Shown here: positions 16,253 to 24,696 of the stretch, one piece after another
Position numbering within the stretch: the first letter of the stretch is position 1
Layout: each line of letters begins with the position of its first letter
Assembly: GCA_900696515.1 (NCBI GenBank)
Contig: CAADGK010000112.1
Coordinates: 1-64,000, forward strand
Source of the DNA: an uncultured Nitrosospira sp.
GTDB lineage: Bacteria > Nitrospirota > Nitrospiria > Nitrospirales > Nitrospiraceae
Direction of reading: 5' to 3'
Length of the DNA stretch: 64,000 nucleotides
Position numbers and translations under genes: made by a program
Notes under the pieces: generated by a model
What the model was told of the DNA's origin: nothing
The model's database searches: none
Seen by the model: only the letters and a program-made list of their open reading frames with translations

Positions 16253-17026
16253 TCATTTCCCATATCCCGCCCGCGCAATGAGTTCCTTAAGCCCATTCAA
16301 ATCCAAGGCTCCCGGCACCAGTTCGTTACCCACGATGAACCCAGGAGTTCCTGAGATGCCGAGCTCGCGGGCGAGGGCCCGATTCTTCGCGATGACGCCC
16401 TTCCACTTTGGATCAGCCATGTCTGCTTCCAGACGTTTCGCATTAAGACCGGTCTTCTCGGCAATCTTCAAAATTGATTCCTTGGTCATATCGGCATGGG
16501 AAGCCAGCAACGCCTCATGGAACGCTTGGTGCTTGCCTTGGGATTGAGACGCCAGCGCAGCCTTCGCTGCGAGCTCCGACGGTTCGCCCAGGATGGGGAA
16601 GTCTTTATAGACCACCCGCACACGGGGGTCGACCTTCTGCAGTTCCGTCACGGCTGGTGCCGCACGCTTACAAAACCCGCAACGGTAGTCATAAAACTCA
16701 ACCACGGTGATCTCGCCTTTCAGATTGCCGCTGACCGGTGACAAGGGGTCGTGCAACAACTCGTCCTGCTTAGTCTTGAGCGCGACTTTCTGACGCTCCT
16801 TCTGTTCCGCCTCACGCTTGGCTTCCATTTCCTGCAGCGATTGCTCGATCACTTCCGGATGGGCACGGATGTAGCGCTCAATCGCAGCATCGGTAGGTTC
16901 TGAAGAAAGAGTGGAAGCACTCGTCGTATTTTTAGCTGTGGTTGAACAACCCGACATGAAAAGGGTGACGATACCAAAAACAGTCAGGCAACGCGGAAAA
17001 CGAGTCAAAGAGTAGGAAGTGCTCAT
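16253..17026 (-). CDS. DsbA-family thiol-disulfide protein (lipoprotein)
   Basis: The protein starts with a signal peptide ending in a lipobox-like LFMSGC, so it is probably an envelope lipoprotein. After a helical spacer (about residues 45-95) comes a thioredoxin-like DsbA domain (about 105-257). It has EFYDYRCGFCKRAAPAV as the redox CxxC, DFPILGEPSELAAKAALAS and the cis-Pro loop GISGTPGFIVGNELV. CGFC suits the Com1/BdbD-like group that oxidises or isomerises periplasmic thiols. It ends a minus-strand run that includes the TPM, nucleotidyltransferase-like, FAD and PLD genes. Confidence 0.88.
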   Translation of the reverse strand: MSTSYSLTRFPRCLTVFGIVTLFMSGCSTTAKNTTSASTLSSEPTDAAIERYIRAHPEVIEQSLQEMEAKREAEQKERQKVALKTKQDELLHDPLSPVSGNLKGEITVVEFYDYRCGFCKRAAPAVTELQKVDPRVRVVYKDFPILGEPSELAAKAALASQSQGKHQAFHEALLASHADMTKESILKIAEKTGLNAKRLEADMADPKWKGVIAKNRALARELGISGTPGFIVGNELVPGALDLNGLKELIARAGYGK

Positions 17027-17083
17027 AGGTCGGCCTCCTCTGCAGTTACGATCGCAAAATTGGCAACTGACAACAAGTCATTC

Positions 17084-17839
17084 TTATCGATAGCCCTCCC
17101 CGCTGGTCCCGCCGCCGAAGCCGCCCCAGTTGCCGCCGAAGCCGCCTTGGCCGGTTCCCCAATACTCGCCCTTCTGAATCCGCCGATAGGGGTGCCGAAG
17201 GTCAGGACGGCTGAGCCACCAGAAGAACCCCACGATGGCGCCAGTGGTCCCAAGAGTAATCCAAATCCCAAGCCCCTTGATGCGGCGACGCGACGGAGTT
17301 TCAAGCCTCACTTCTTGCGCCGGTGTCGCCAGAGCTACCGCAGTACGGTACAACCCCTCACCGAAATGGCCCCGTTCGATCGCAGGCTGAAGATACTGAC
17401 GGCTCACTTCATGCCGAATTTCTGGAGAGACCGCCGGCAACATTTGGCGCCCCAAGGTCATCGCCGCCTGGCGCTCCTGCACGGCCACCAACACCATCAG
17501 CCCATGCTCCTGCTGTGTCGAGCCGATTTGCCACTTTGTATATAGGGCATCTGCATATTCCTTCGCAGAGGGATAGGGCTTGATACTCGGCACCGTCACG
17601 ATCACCATCTCGACGCCGCTCTTCTTTTCAAGATCGGCACAGACGGATCGGATGCGGTCTTTCCACTCTCGCTCCACAACTTGGGCATGATCGCTGACAT
17701 AGCCGATGGGATCCGGAAGCTGAACCCGTTCCTTGGGCCGATCATAGAGTGCGGCATGAGCAAGTGGTGCGCCCAGCCCGACGAGCAAGCTCACCCATGC
17801 AATCCCAAGCCATGCGGTCTTTGGTAACGCTCCGGTCAC
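17084..17839 (-). CDS. TPM-domain (YgcG-type) membrane protein
   Basis: The 251-residue protein has a signal peptide (VSLLVGLGAPLAHA), a TPM domain (about residues 40-170) starting LPDPIGYVSDHAQVV and including SGVEMVIVTVPSI and QIGSTQQEHGLMVLVAV, then one membrane helix (IWITLGTTGAIVGFFWWLS, about 193-211) and a Gly-rich tail. This topology places the domain outside the membrane. TPM proteins are tied to membrane-protein maintenance, but the biochemical role is open. The gene start overlaps the end of the nucleotidyltransferase-like gene by 4 bases. The usual LemA neighbour is not seen. Confidence 0.85.
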   Translation of the reverse strand: MTGALPKTAWLGIAWVSLLVGLGAPLAHAALYDRPKERVQLPDPIGYVSDHAQVVEREWKDRIRSVCADLEKKSGVEMVIVTVPSIKPYPSAKEYADALYTKWQIGSTQQEHGLMVLVAVQERQAAMTLGRQMLPAVSPEIRHEVSRQYLQPAIERGHFGEGLYRTAVALATPAQEVRLETPSRRRIKGLGIWITLGTTGAIVGFFWWLSRPDLRHPYRRIQKGEYWGTGQGGFGGNWGGFGGGTSGEGYR

Positions 17840-18588
17840 TTGATCCGTGCCTCTGCGGCTGTGACAAGCCGAGTCAGACCTTCGAAGTACCGATCCATGA
17901 GTCGCGGAGTCTCTTTCTGGCCAGGAGAAATCTGCCCCCGCTTGAGGAGCAGCGCATCACGGAGGCCGGCCAAATCCACTTCGAGCGCAGTCTTGAGATC
18001 CTCCAACAGCGGCTCTGCATGGGCGAGCACCGGTCGTCCAAGCAACCGCTGTAGACCTCGAAGCGCTGGGAGCAGTGCCGTAATCGAAAGTGTCAAGAGA
18101 ATGGTGATGGCCTCCTCAGTGCCTCGGCCCTCCACCAAGCGCTGCCGGAGCCGCAACAGATTGCCACGCAAGGCCTGGAGCACTTCAGCAGCCAAGTAAC
18201 GCGTATCGATCTTGAGCCCCACGAAGGGATCCTGCCCCCACAGCAACCGCCGGCAATCATGGATGTCTTGATATTCCAGCGGGAACGCTACGGAGGCGGA
18301 TTGGATGTCATCGACCGTCAAGAACAAGGGCACAACCACTTGGTCCTTGCTCCAGCGTGTGTGAAGAGTGTCGTACTTTTTTAATGTTGCCAGATCATAG
18401 GACGACATCACCAAGAGGAGATTGAGATTGGAGCGCCCCGGGAGAAACTCCCCTCGCACTGCGCTGCCATAGAGGATGATGCCTTCCAGTTCGGATCCAT
18501 AGACCTTGGTCACATCCTTCACATAGCTACGCAAGAGCTTTTGCGTCTCCTCGGGCAATCCATCGATGGTCCAATCAACCGACTGCAT
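17836..18588 (-). CDS. nucleotidyltransferase-fold protein with altered active site
   Basis: Residues 25-65 match the minimal nucleotidyltransferase motif: YGSELEGIILYGSAVRGEFL then GRSNLNLLLVM. In active members this reads GSxxRGxxxxxSDIDLLV. Both metal-binding Asp positions are Asn here (SNLNLLL), so catalysis is doubtful. The remaining 180 residues are helical. The fold call is strong; the function is unknown, possibly regulatory. It sits between the FAD enzyme (5-base gap) and the TPM gene (4-base overlap), which implies one transcript. Confidence 0.75.
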   Translation of the reverse strand: MQSVDWTIDGLPEETQKLLRSYVKDVTKVYGSELEGIILYGSAVRGEFLPGRSNLNLLLVMSSYDLATLKKYDTLHTRWSKDQVVVPLFLTVDDIQSASVAFPLEYQDIHDCRRLLWGQDPFVGLKIDTRYLAAEVLQALRGNLLRLRQRLVEGRGTEEAITILLTLSITALLPALRGLQRLLGRPVLAHAEPLLEDLKTALEVDLAGLRDALLLKRGQISPGQKETPRLMDRYFEGLTRLVTAAEARIK

Positions 18589-18592
18589 GTCG

Positions 18593-19864
18593 TTACCGAA
18601 TGCCTCCCGCTGCCATGTCGCGGGCCGAAGGATCCGGCAGAAATCCGGCCGCCATCAGGCGATCCAGCATGCCGAAGGGAGGGTCTTTACGAAGTCCGGC
18701 GGTCGTCGATAACACACGATAACGAAGGCGTGCATTGCGGTCCAGGGTGCTGAAGACGCGATCCCGGAGAAAGCCGATGAGCGGATTGGCCGTATTCCAG
18801 AACAGCACCTGCTCATCGGCCAACTGTTGCAACATTGCGACGTGAGGTCGTCGTGAATCTTCATAACGCTTGAGCGTTGCGGCATCATAGTCGTTCGTCG
18901 CGAGACATTCCGGTAACAGGTCGGCCAGCGTCATCGCATCGACCATCGCCTGCATACGGCCCTGCGAGGCATGCGGATTCATGGCATGCGCGGCATCTCC
19001 GATCAAGACCGCTCCATCGGCAACCCATGTGGGCGTACGAACCCGCCCGGTCGGCAAAAAAGCCGTCTGCTTCCAATCGACCAATGTCCGAAATATCGAT
19101 TCGCTTGATGGATCGATCGCGATCCACGCATTCTGCAGAGCGGAGAGGCCTTGCGCTTTGACCTGATCATACGAACCGGTCTTGATCATGTAGAACGCAT
19201 AAATCTTGTCGCCGGCGGCAGGAAACAAACCAAGAATCGTTCGCTTGCCGACAAAATACTTCGCTTCACTCATGGGAGTCGCCGCGTCCAACAGCGCGAT
19301 CAAGTATCCCTGCGGGTAGAGGTAGAGATCGGCCGGAATCTGCAACGCCTCGCGGACTTTCGAGAACGCTCCATCGGCCCCCACCACGATCTTTGCCTTG
19401 ATCGTCCGCTCCTGGTCCCCCTGCTTGGCGGTCAAGCCGACCACTCGTCCGTGTTCACGAAGCAATCCTGTAAAGGTCGCTCGGTACCGTAACGAGACGG
19501 AGGGTTCTCGTTCGACTGCATCCACAATGGCATGATGCGCCACATTCGGCAGGGTCACCACCGCCTGATTATACGGGGGCGGCAAGTCACGATAGTCGAT
19601 GGTGCAGAGCCGCCGGCCACCTACCCGGCAAAAATGAAACTGATGCACGGTCCGCGTGGAGGATCCCGGCAGTTTATTCAGCAGTCCCAAACGATCGAGC
19701 ACTTGTTGCCCGTTCGGCTGGAGAATTTCTCCCCGCAACCCCTGCGGCGGGCCCGGCGCCTGTTCCAAAACAATGGTCTTGATCCCCTTCTGCGCCAACG
19801 CAAGGGCCAGCACAGCGCCGCCGCCACCTGCGCCCACAACCGCAATGTCGGTTTCTTCGACCAT
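18593..19864 (-). CDS. FAD-dependent aromatic monooxygenase-like oxidoreductase
   Basis: The 423-residue protein belongs to the PHBH/UbiH-like group. It has the dinucleotide-binding start DIAVVGAGGGGAVLALALAQ (residues 6-25), the Arg-rich GLRGEILQPNGQQVL, VVGADGAFSKVREAL (about 160-174), and the second FAD motif VLIGDAAHAMNPHASQG (about 288-304). Family members hydroxylate rings of quinones, flavins or aromatic acids with NAD(P)H and oxygen. The substrate is not evident and no ubiquinone or menaquinone genes are near. It is co-directional with PLD and nucleotidyltransferase-like genes. Confidence 0.85.
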   Translation of the reverse strand: MVEETDIAVVGAGGGGAVLALALAQKGIKTIVLEQAPGPPQGLRGEILQPNGQQVLDRLGLLNKLPGSSTRTVHQFHFCRVGGRRLCTIDYRDLPPPYNQAVVTLPNVAHHAIVDAVEREPSVSLRYRATFTGLLREHGRVVGLTAKQGDQERTIKAKIVVGADGAFSKVREALQIPADLYLYPQGYLIALLDAATPMSEAKYFVGKRTILGLFPAAGDKIYAFYMIKTGSYDQVKAQGLSALQNAWIAIDPSSESIFRTLVDWKQTAFLPTGRVRTPTWVADGAVLIGDAAHAMNPHASQGRMQAMVDAMTLADLLPECLATNDYDAATLKRYEDSRRPHVAMLQQLADEQVLFWNTANPLIGFLRDRVFSTLDRNARLRYRVLSTTAGLRKDPPFGMLDRLMAAGFLPDPSARDMAAGGIR

Positions 19865-19913
19865 AGTTCCTCAACGACGACGCGACGGAGCCACCTTACC
19901 CCCAACGTTCAAG

Positions 19914-20477
19914 TTATTTCCACTCCCGGAATCGTTCCTGGTCTTTCCACAGCGACAGAAACTTTTCTCGGGCTTTCACGGTAATGGCATGGTCTCTGAT
20001 GATGTCCAGCCGCTCGTCGTTGTACTGATTACCGCTTGTCGTCTGATTCATCGAACCGCTCGTATTGACCTCATCATCGACCACGACCTGCTTCAGATGC
20101 ATAAGGCTGTCGTGTTGATTGATCTTGATGGAAATCCCGGCCTCACGCAACGCGGAGAGCGCCGCCCGTTGCTTCGGATCGTTGAGGCGTTCTCGATCCG
20201 TGAGGATCCGAACATCGACCCCCCGTCGTGTCGCCTCGACCAATGCCTTGACCGAGAGCGGCGACGTGAACCCATAACTCGCGACAAAGATATATCGTTT
20301 GGCACGATCATAGACCCGCACAAGATGTTCAAGCGGCCGATCCTCCGGGCCATACCAGACCTCGATCGATCCTGCTGAAACTGTTCTGCCCGCCCCAAGC
20401 AGGACAGTAGCCAGCAGCCAGATCATGACCAGCCGGTAACACCACGTGAGTAAAGAGGACGGTGACCCCCGGATCAT
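19914..20477 (-). CDS. phospholipase D-like (Nuc-type) exported protein
   Basis: The 187-residue protein has a signal peptide or anchor (LVMIWLLATVLLGAG) and one PLD active motif, MHLKQVVVDDEVNTSGSMN (HxKx4D then GSxN, about residues 125-145). The family also has the earlier IFVASYGFTSPLSVKALVEA helix. A single HKD motif means it would work as a dimer, like the endonuclease Nuc; both nuclease and phospholipase activity are possible. It starts inside the stop of the upstream gene (ATGA overlap), so the two are coupled. Confidence 0.85.
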   Translation of the reverse strand: MIRGSPSSLLTWCYRLVMIWLLATVLLGAGRTVSAGSIEVWYGPEDRPLEHLVRVYDRAKRYIFVASYGFTSPLSVKALVEATRRGVDVRILTDRERLNDPKQRAALSALREAGISIKINQHDSLMHLKQVVVDDEVNTSGSMNQTTSGNQYNDERLDIIRDHAITVKAREKFLSLWKDQERFREWK

Positions 20478-20929
20478 TCCAGCTCAAAGAGGTCGCGGAA
20501 GTGATCATCCGACGACTCCCAGGCCTGTGGGGCTTGGACCTGAAGCCATTGTCGAAGAAACTGTTTTTGGTCCGGCGTGAGCAATTGCTTGATCTGAAGG
20601 GAGCGCCCTTGAAGCGGCTGTAGAAGACTGATGCGTTTCTTCACATCCAGCATCGCGGTTCGCACATACAGGCTCGTATAGGCCGACGGCTGCTCTTCGG
20701 TCCCGTCACCCTGCACCCATACCGAGAGGAATTTGTCCAGCACGAGGCCGGCGCTGTCCAGTGCCGGTTCTGTATCATGGAACAGCTCGTTCTCAGATTC
20801 GGCGAGTGGCGTTGACTCTGCGGCACGAAACAGAAAATTCTTTTTCCACATCTCGACGGGTGATGTCCTGAGAGTTCTTATCAGAAAAAGCCGCTCATTC
20901 AGCTTCTCCCTCTCACGTGCAGGCGGCAT
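20474..20929 (-). CDS. hypothetical protein coupled to the PLD gene
   Basis: The 151-residue product is mostly helical and polar, with PALDSAGLVLDKFLSVWVQG in the middle and LLTPDQKQFLRQWLQVQ near the end. I do not recognise it. The end overlaps the PLD start by 4 bases. The ATG at 20929 has no binding site, and an internal Met (MWKKNFLF, residue 27) may be the true start. No signal peptide is seen. Confidence 0.5.
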   Translation of the reverse strand: MPPAREREKLNERLFLIRTLRTSPVEMWKKNFLFRAAESTPLAESENELFHDTEPALDSAGLVLDKFLSVWVQGDGTEEQPSAYTSLYVRTAMLDVKKRISLLQPLQGRSLQIKQLLTPDQKQFLRQWLQVQAPQAWESSDDHFRDLFELE

Positions 20930-21052
20930 AGTGGCGATGGGACGGAGCGAATGTCAAGCAATCCTCTCAGGATCTCCTCCGCCTAGACACGCGCCGGTAC
21001 GAAGCGGTGAATCCTTTTGCCTATTCCGGTCTCTCATAGGCATAACGCAGCC

Positions 21053-21081
21053 TTGACAAGCAACGCCTGCCTTTGTTAGCT
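21053..21081 (+). promoter_or_regulatory. putative sigma-70 promoter of the sulfur-carrier cluster
   Basis: TTGACA at 21053-21058, a 17-base spacer, and TTAGCT at 21076-21081 as a partial -10 box. It lies 40 bases before the first gene. The -35 is perfect, the -10 only half matches. Confidence 0.4.
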
Positions 21082-21120
21082 TCGAAATTCTTTAATCTCT
21101 AAGCCAACTTGGGAGAATCC

Positions 21121-21321
21121 GTGCAGGTCAAAATCAATGGAAAGCCTGAAGAAGTCCAGGGAGGAACCGTTCTCGATTTACTCAAGGCCAAGAATATCGA
21201 ACCACAGATGGTCGCCGTTGAAGTAAACGACAAAGTGCTGGATCGTGACCATCTGGCCACGACTCACCTCAACGAAGGGGACCACGTCGAGTTCCTCTTC
21301 TATATGGGAGGCGGTTGTTGA
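21121..21321 (+). CDS. ThiS/CysO-like sulfur-carrier protein
   Basis: The 66-residue protein has the beta-grasp carrier form (VQVKINGKPEEVQGGTVLDL near the start) and ends EFLFYMGGGC. In these proteins the C-terminal Gly-Gly is adenylated by an E1-like enzyme and converted to a thiocarboxylate sulfur donor. The extra Cys after the glycines means it would need trimming first; carriers with such tails are paired with JAMM peptidases, and one is encoded 4.5 kb downstream. The GTG start was chosen over TTG 21109 because GGGAG lies 5 bases upstream. Its stop overlaps the next start. Confidence 0.85.
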   Translation: MQVKINGKPEEVQGGTVLDLLKAKNIEPQMVAVEVNDKVLDRDHLATTHLNEGDHVEFLFYMGGGC

Positions 21322-22247
21322 ACACGACTTTACATCACGATATCACGGAACTAATCGGTAAGACTCCCCTTGTACGATTGAACCGTCTCTCGAGAGAGGG
21401 GTCGGCCACGATCTACGGGAAGGTCGAATTCTTCAACCCCGGAGGCAGCGTCAAGGACCGGATCTGCCTTAACATGATCAATGAGGCGGAACGGCAAGGA
21501 AAGCTCAAACCGGGCGGAACCATCGTAGAACCGACCAGCGGCAACACCGGGATCGGACTGGCCCTCGTCGCGGCCGTGCGCGGATACAAGCTGATTCTCG
21601 TCATGCCGGAAAGCATGAGCATGGAGCGGGCCAGCTTGTTGTCGTCATATGGCGCACAGCTCGTCCTGACACCGGCTTGGGAGGGTATGAAAGGGTCCAT
21701 CAAGGAAGCCGAGAGCATCTTGGCCCAGAATCCATCGTACTTTATGCCGGATCAATTCTCGAACCCGGCCAACCCGGCCATGCATAAGATGACGACGGCA
21801 CCTGAAATCTGGGACGCACTCGAAGGAAAGATCGACGCGTTCGTCGCCGCAGTCGGGACCGGTGGGACCATTACCGGATGCGGCGAATTCCTGAAAGAAA
21901 AGAATCCACAGGTCAAAATCATTGCCGTGGAACCGGCGACGTCACCGGTGTTGTCCGGTGGCGATCCGGGACCACATAAGATTCAAGGGATCGGAGCCGG
22001 TTTTATTCCCAAGGTGCTCAATCGGAAAACACTCGACCGCGTGGTGACGGTAACGGATGACGAGGCCTATCAGACCGCGAAGCAGCTCTCAAAGAAAGAA
22101 GGCCTGCTGGTCGGCATTTCCGCCGGCGCCAATGTATTTGCGGCGCGGAAGATCGCCGAGGAACTAGGACCGGGCAAGAATGTCGTCACCATCCTATGCG
22201 ACACCGGCGAGCGCTATATCAGCATTGAGAAATATTTTAATATCTAG
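21318..22247 (+). CDS. cysteine synthase (PLP-dependent, CysK/CysM family)
   Basis: The enzyme replaces the leaving group of O-acetyl- or O-phosphoserine with sulfur. The 310-residue protein has the PLP Lys in NPGGSVKDRICLNM (about residue 40), the substrate loop TSGNTGIGLALVAAV, the phosphate loop VGTGGTITG (about 173-181) and SAGANVFAARKIA. It starts at TTG (21318, or 21315), overlapping the carrier stop; GGGAGG lies 6 bases before. Coupling to a carrier gene suggests protein thiocarboxylate as sulfur donor, as in the mycobacterial CysO-CysM pair, rather than free sulfide. That preference is inferred. Confidence 0.88.
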   Translation: MNTTLHHDITELIGKTPLVRLNRLSREGSATIYGKVEFFNPGGSVKDRICLNMINEAERQGKLKPGGTIVEPTSGNTGIGLALVAAVRGYKLILVMPESMSMERASLLSSYGAQLVLTPAWEGMKGSIKEAESILAQNPSYFMPDQFSNPANPAMHKMTTAPEIWDALEGKIDAFVAAVGTGGTITGCGEFLKEKNPQVKIIAVEPATSPVLSGGDPGPHKIQGIGAGFIPKVLNRKTLDRVVTVTDDEAYQTAKQLSKKEGLLVGISAGANVFAARKIAEELGPGKNVVTILCDTGERYISIEKYFNI

Positions 22248-22253
22248 CAGTTT

Positions 22254-22302
22254 CAAGTTTAAGGTTTCTTGTTTCATGTTTGAACTTGAAACCTGAAACT
22301 TG
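22254..22302 (+). repeat. inverted repeat of simple words (GTTTCA type)
   Basis: Arms CAAGTTTAAGGTTTC and GAAACCTGAAACTTG (15 bases, one mismatch) enclose 19 bases that also contain GTTTCA and GAACTTG words. It lies between the synthase and E1 genes and may be a dispersed intergenic repeat or a weak terminator. Confidence 0.6.
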
Positions 22303-22333
22303 GAACTAGAAACTCAAGATCGCGAGCGACGCG

Positions 22334-23152
22334 ATGGAATTTACCGAAGAACAAATAAACCGCTACAGCCGGCACATCCTGTTGCCCGAGGTCGGCGGCA
22401 AGGGACAGAAGAAAATCGCCAAGTCCCGCGTTCTGCTCGTCGGTGCCGGAGGACTTGGTTCACCGGCAGCGTTGTATTTGGCTGCCGCGGGCGTCGGGAC
22501 GATCGGATTGATCGACAGCGATGTGGTGGATCTGACCAACCTGCAACGCCAAGTGCTGCATCATACTCCCGATGTGGGACGCCCCAAGGTGCTCTCGGGC
22601 AAAGAAAAAATCCAGGCGTTGAACCCCGATGTGACCGTCTCGATGTACGAAGAGCGACTCACCGCTGGCAACGCGCTCAAGATTTTCAACGACTACGATG
22701 TCGTTATCGACGGTGTGGATAATTTCCCCGCCAAGTTTTTGATCAACGATGCCTGCTTCTTCGCAAATAAACCGTTGGTCCATGGCGGCATTCTTCGATT
22801 TGACGGACGCGTCACGACCATCATCCCGAAAAAGTCGGCCTGCTATCGCTGCGTATTCAAGGCCCCTCCTCCACCAGGTCTTGTCGCCTCCTGCCAGGAA
22901 GCCGGCGTGATCGGTGTCCTGGCGGGTATTATCGGGACGATTCAGGCCACGGAAGCCTTGAAGCTGATCCTCGGCATTGGGCGGCCGTTGACCGACCGTA
23001 TGCTGGACTTCGATGCCAAGAAAACGCAGTTCCGAGAAATCAAAGTCCGCCGGAACCCGAATTGTGCACTGTGCGGAGAACATCCGACGATTACCGAATT
23101 GTTTGACGATGGGGACCCCTATGCGGGATGTGCAGTGCGTCCCTCTGCATAG
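22334..23152 (+). CDS. ThiF/MoeB-family E1-like enzyme (first copy)
   Basis: The 272-residue enzyme should adenylate the C-terminal Gly of a carrier. It has YSRHILLPEVGGKGQKKI near the start, the nucleotide loop VLLVGAGGLGSPAALYLAAAG (about 33-53), DVVDLTNLQRQVLHHT (about 63-78), DNFPAKFLINDACF and two Cys pairs (CYRC and CALC) for structural zinc. The LVASCQEAGVIGVLAG stretch includes the Cys of the crossover loop. There is no C-terminal rhodanese domain, so sulfur comes from another donor. It could serve the carrier at 21121 or the MoaD-like one at 24422. A second E1 lies at 25031. Confidence 0.9.
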   Translation: MEFTEEQINRYSRHILLPEVGGKGQKKIAKSRVLLVGAGGLGSPAALYLAAAGVGTIGLIDSDVVDLTNLQRQVLHHTPDVGRPKVLSGKEKIQALNPDVTVSMYEERLTAGNALKIFNDYDVVIDGVDNFPAKFLINDACFFANKPLVHGGILRFDGRVTTIIPKKSACYRCVFKAPPPPGLVASCQEAGVIGVLAGIIGTIQATEALKLILGIGRPLTDRMLDFDAKKTQFREIKVRRNPNCALCGEHPTITELFDDGDPYAGCAVRPSA

Positions 23153-23174
23153 GATTTGAGAAGGTGGTGCCGCG

Positions 23175-24425
23175 ATGAGCAAGATGAAAGCGCTGGTATG
23201 CCGCGAATGCGGGAAAGAATATCCGACCAAGGCGATCCACGTCTGCGAAATGTGCTTCGGTCCGCTGGAAGTGAAGTACAACTATGACGAAATCAAGCAG
23301 GCGATTTCGCGCAAGAAGATCGAGGATGGGCCGGACAGCATGTGGCGCTATCTCGATCTGTTGCCGGTCGAAGGGACCAACTTCGTGGGTCCACATGCGG
23401 GATTTACCCCGCTGGTACGAGCGAAAAACCTCGGTGCCTATCTCGGCATCGACGAACTCTACATTAAGAACGACACGGTCAATCATCCGACTCTGTCGTT
23501 TAAAGACCGCGTCGTTGCCGTTGCTCTCACCAGGGCACGCGAGCTCGGTTTTGAAACCGTCGCCTGCGCCTCGACCGGCAATTTAGCCAATTCCGTGTCG
23601 GCCCACGCCGCCTCCGCGAATCTGCATTGCTACGTCTTCATCCCCGGTGACCTTGAAGCCGCCAAGGTGCTCGGCAACCTGATCTATAAGCCGCACGTCG
23701 TGGAGGTGGAAGGGAACTATGATGACGTCAACCGGCTGTGCAGTGAGATCGCGGGTGAACATGGCTGGGCGTTTGTGAACATCAATATTCGTCCCTATTA
23801 TGCCGAAGGCTCCAAGACGTTGGCCTTTGAGACGGTCGAGCAATTAGGCTGGAAGACCCCCGATCAAGTCGTGATCCCGATGGCCTCTGGGTCGCTTCTC
23901 ACCAAGATCTGGAAGGGTCTGCATGAGATGAAATACGTCGGGTTGATCGACGAGGTGCGCACGAAGATCAACGGAGCCCAGGCCGAAGGCTGCTCACCGA
24001 TTTCGACGGCCTTTCAGGCCGGTCGTGACTTCTTCAAACCGGTGAAACCCAAAACAATCGCCAAATCGCTCGCAATCGGCAATCCGGCGGACGGCTACTA
24101 CGCGCTCAAGGCCACGGCCGAGAGCAAAGGGGCCATGGACATGGTGACGGATGAGGAAGTAGTGGAAGGGATCCAGCTGCTGGCCCAGACCGAAGGCATC
24201 TTCGCCGAAACAGCCGGTGGAGTCACGATCGGCGTGCTGAAGAAGCTGGTCAAGCAAGGGATTATCAAGAAAAACGAGGTAACGGTCGCCTATATTACGG
24301 GCAATGGGTTAAAGACGCAGGAAGCGGTGATCGATGCCGTTGGTCGGCCGACCCGCATTCAACCCAGTCTCGTCGCCTTCGAGAAAAACTTCAAACTCGG
24401 TAAAAATGGTGGTGGTGATTCATGA
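23175..24425 (+). CDS. thrC: threonine synthase with N-terminal zinc ribbon
   Basis: Converts O-phosphohomoserine to threonine with PLP. The 416-residue protein starts with a Cys4 ribbon ([20 protein letters not shown]) and has the PLP Lys in [14 protein letters not shown] (about residues 105-118), the [16 protein letters not shown] loop and the TAGGVTIG-type stretch near 350. It is followed by a carrier gene that overlaps its stop by 4 bases. A threonine synthase inside a sulfur-carrier cluster is a repeated arrangement in several bacteria as I recall, but its link to sulfur transfer is unproven. Ordinary threonine synthesis is the conservative reading. Confidence 0.88.
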   Translation: MSKMKALVCRECGKEYPTKAIHVCEMCFGPLEVKYNYDEIKQAISRKKIEDGPDSMWRYLDLLPVEGTNFVGPHAGFTPLVRAKNLGAYLGIDELYIKNDTVNHPTLSFKDRVVAVALTRARELGFETVACASTGNLANSVSAHAASANLHCYVFIPGDLEAAKVLGNLIYKPHVVEVEGNYDDVNRLCSEIAGEHGWAFVNINIRPYYAEGSKTLAFETVEQLGWKTPDQVVIPMASGSLLTKIWKGLHEMKYVGLIDEVRTKINGAQAEGCSPISTAFQAGRDFFKPVKPKTIAKSLAIGNPADGYYALKATAESKGAMDMVTDEEVVEGIQLLAQTEGIFAETAGGVTIGVLKKLVKQGIIKKNEVTVAYITGNGLKTQEAVIDAVGRPTRIQPSLVAFEKNFKLGKNGGGDS

Positions 24426-24694
24426 TTAAAGTCCGTATTCCAACTCCGCTGCGTCCCTTGACCAAGAACCAGGGAGAAGTCGACATCGCAGCCGGTTCGA
24501 TCACTGATCTAGTCGATACGCTGGAAGCCTCGTACCCCGGCATTAAGTCCCGCCTCTGCGACGACAGCGGAGAGTTGCGCCGGTTTGTCAACATCTACGT
24601 CAACGAGGAAGACATCCGTTTCCTCAAAGGCAAAGATACCGCCTTGAAAACCGGCGACGAAGTCTCGATCGTGCCGGCGATCGCGGGAGGGTAA
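24422..24694 (+). CDS. MoaD/ThiS-family carrier protein
   Basis: The 90-residue beta-grasp protein starts [20 protein letters not shown] and ends [10 protein letters not shown] with the free Gly-Gly tail needed for activation. [15 protein letters not shown] and [10 protein letters not shown] are typical of the family. It overlaps the thrC stop (ATGA). Unlike the carrier at 21121 it needs no trimming. A molybdopterin role is less likely, since no other moa gene is nearby, and sulfur amino acid synthesis fits the cluster. Confidence 0.88.
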   Translation: MIKVRIPTPLRPLTKNQGEVDIAAGSITDLVDTLEASYPGIKSRLCDDSGELRRFVNIYVNEEDIRFLKGKDTALKTGDEVSIVPAIAGG

Positions 24695-24696
24695 TC

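Noticed and set aside
22300-22722. 140-codon plus-strand frame over the first E1 gene
   Set aside because: Shadow of the E1 gene in another frame; Arg-rich with no motif.
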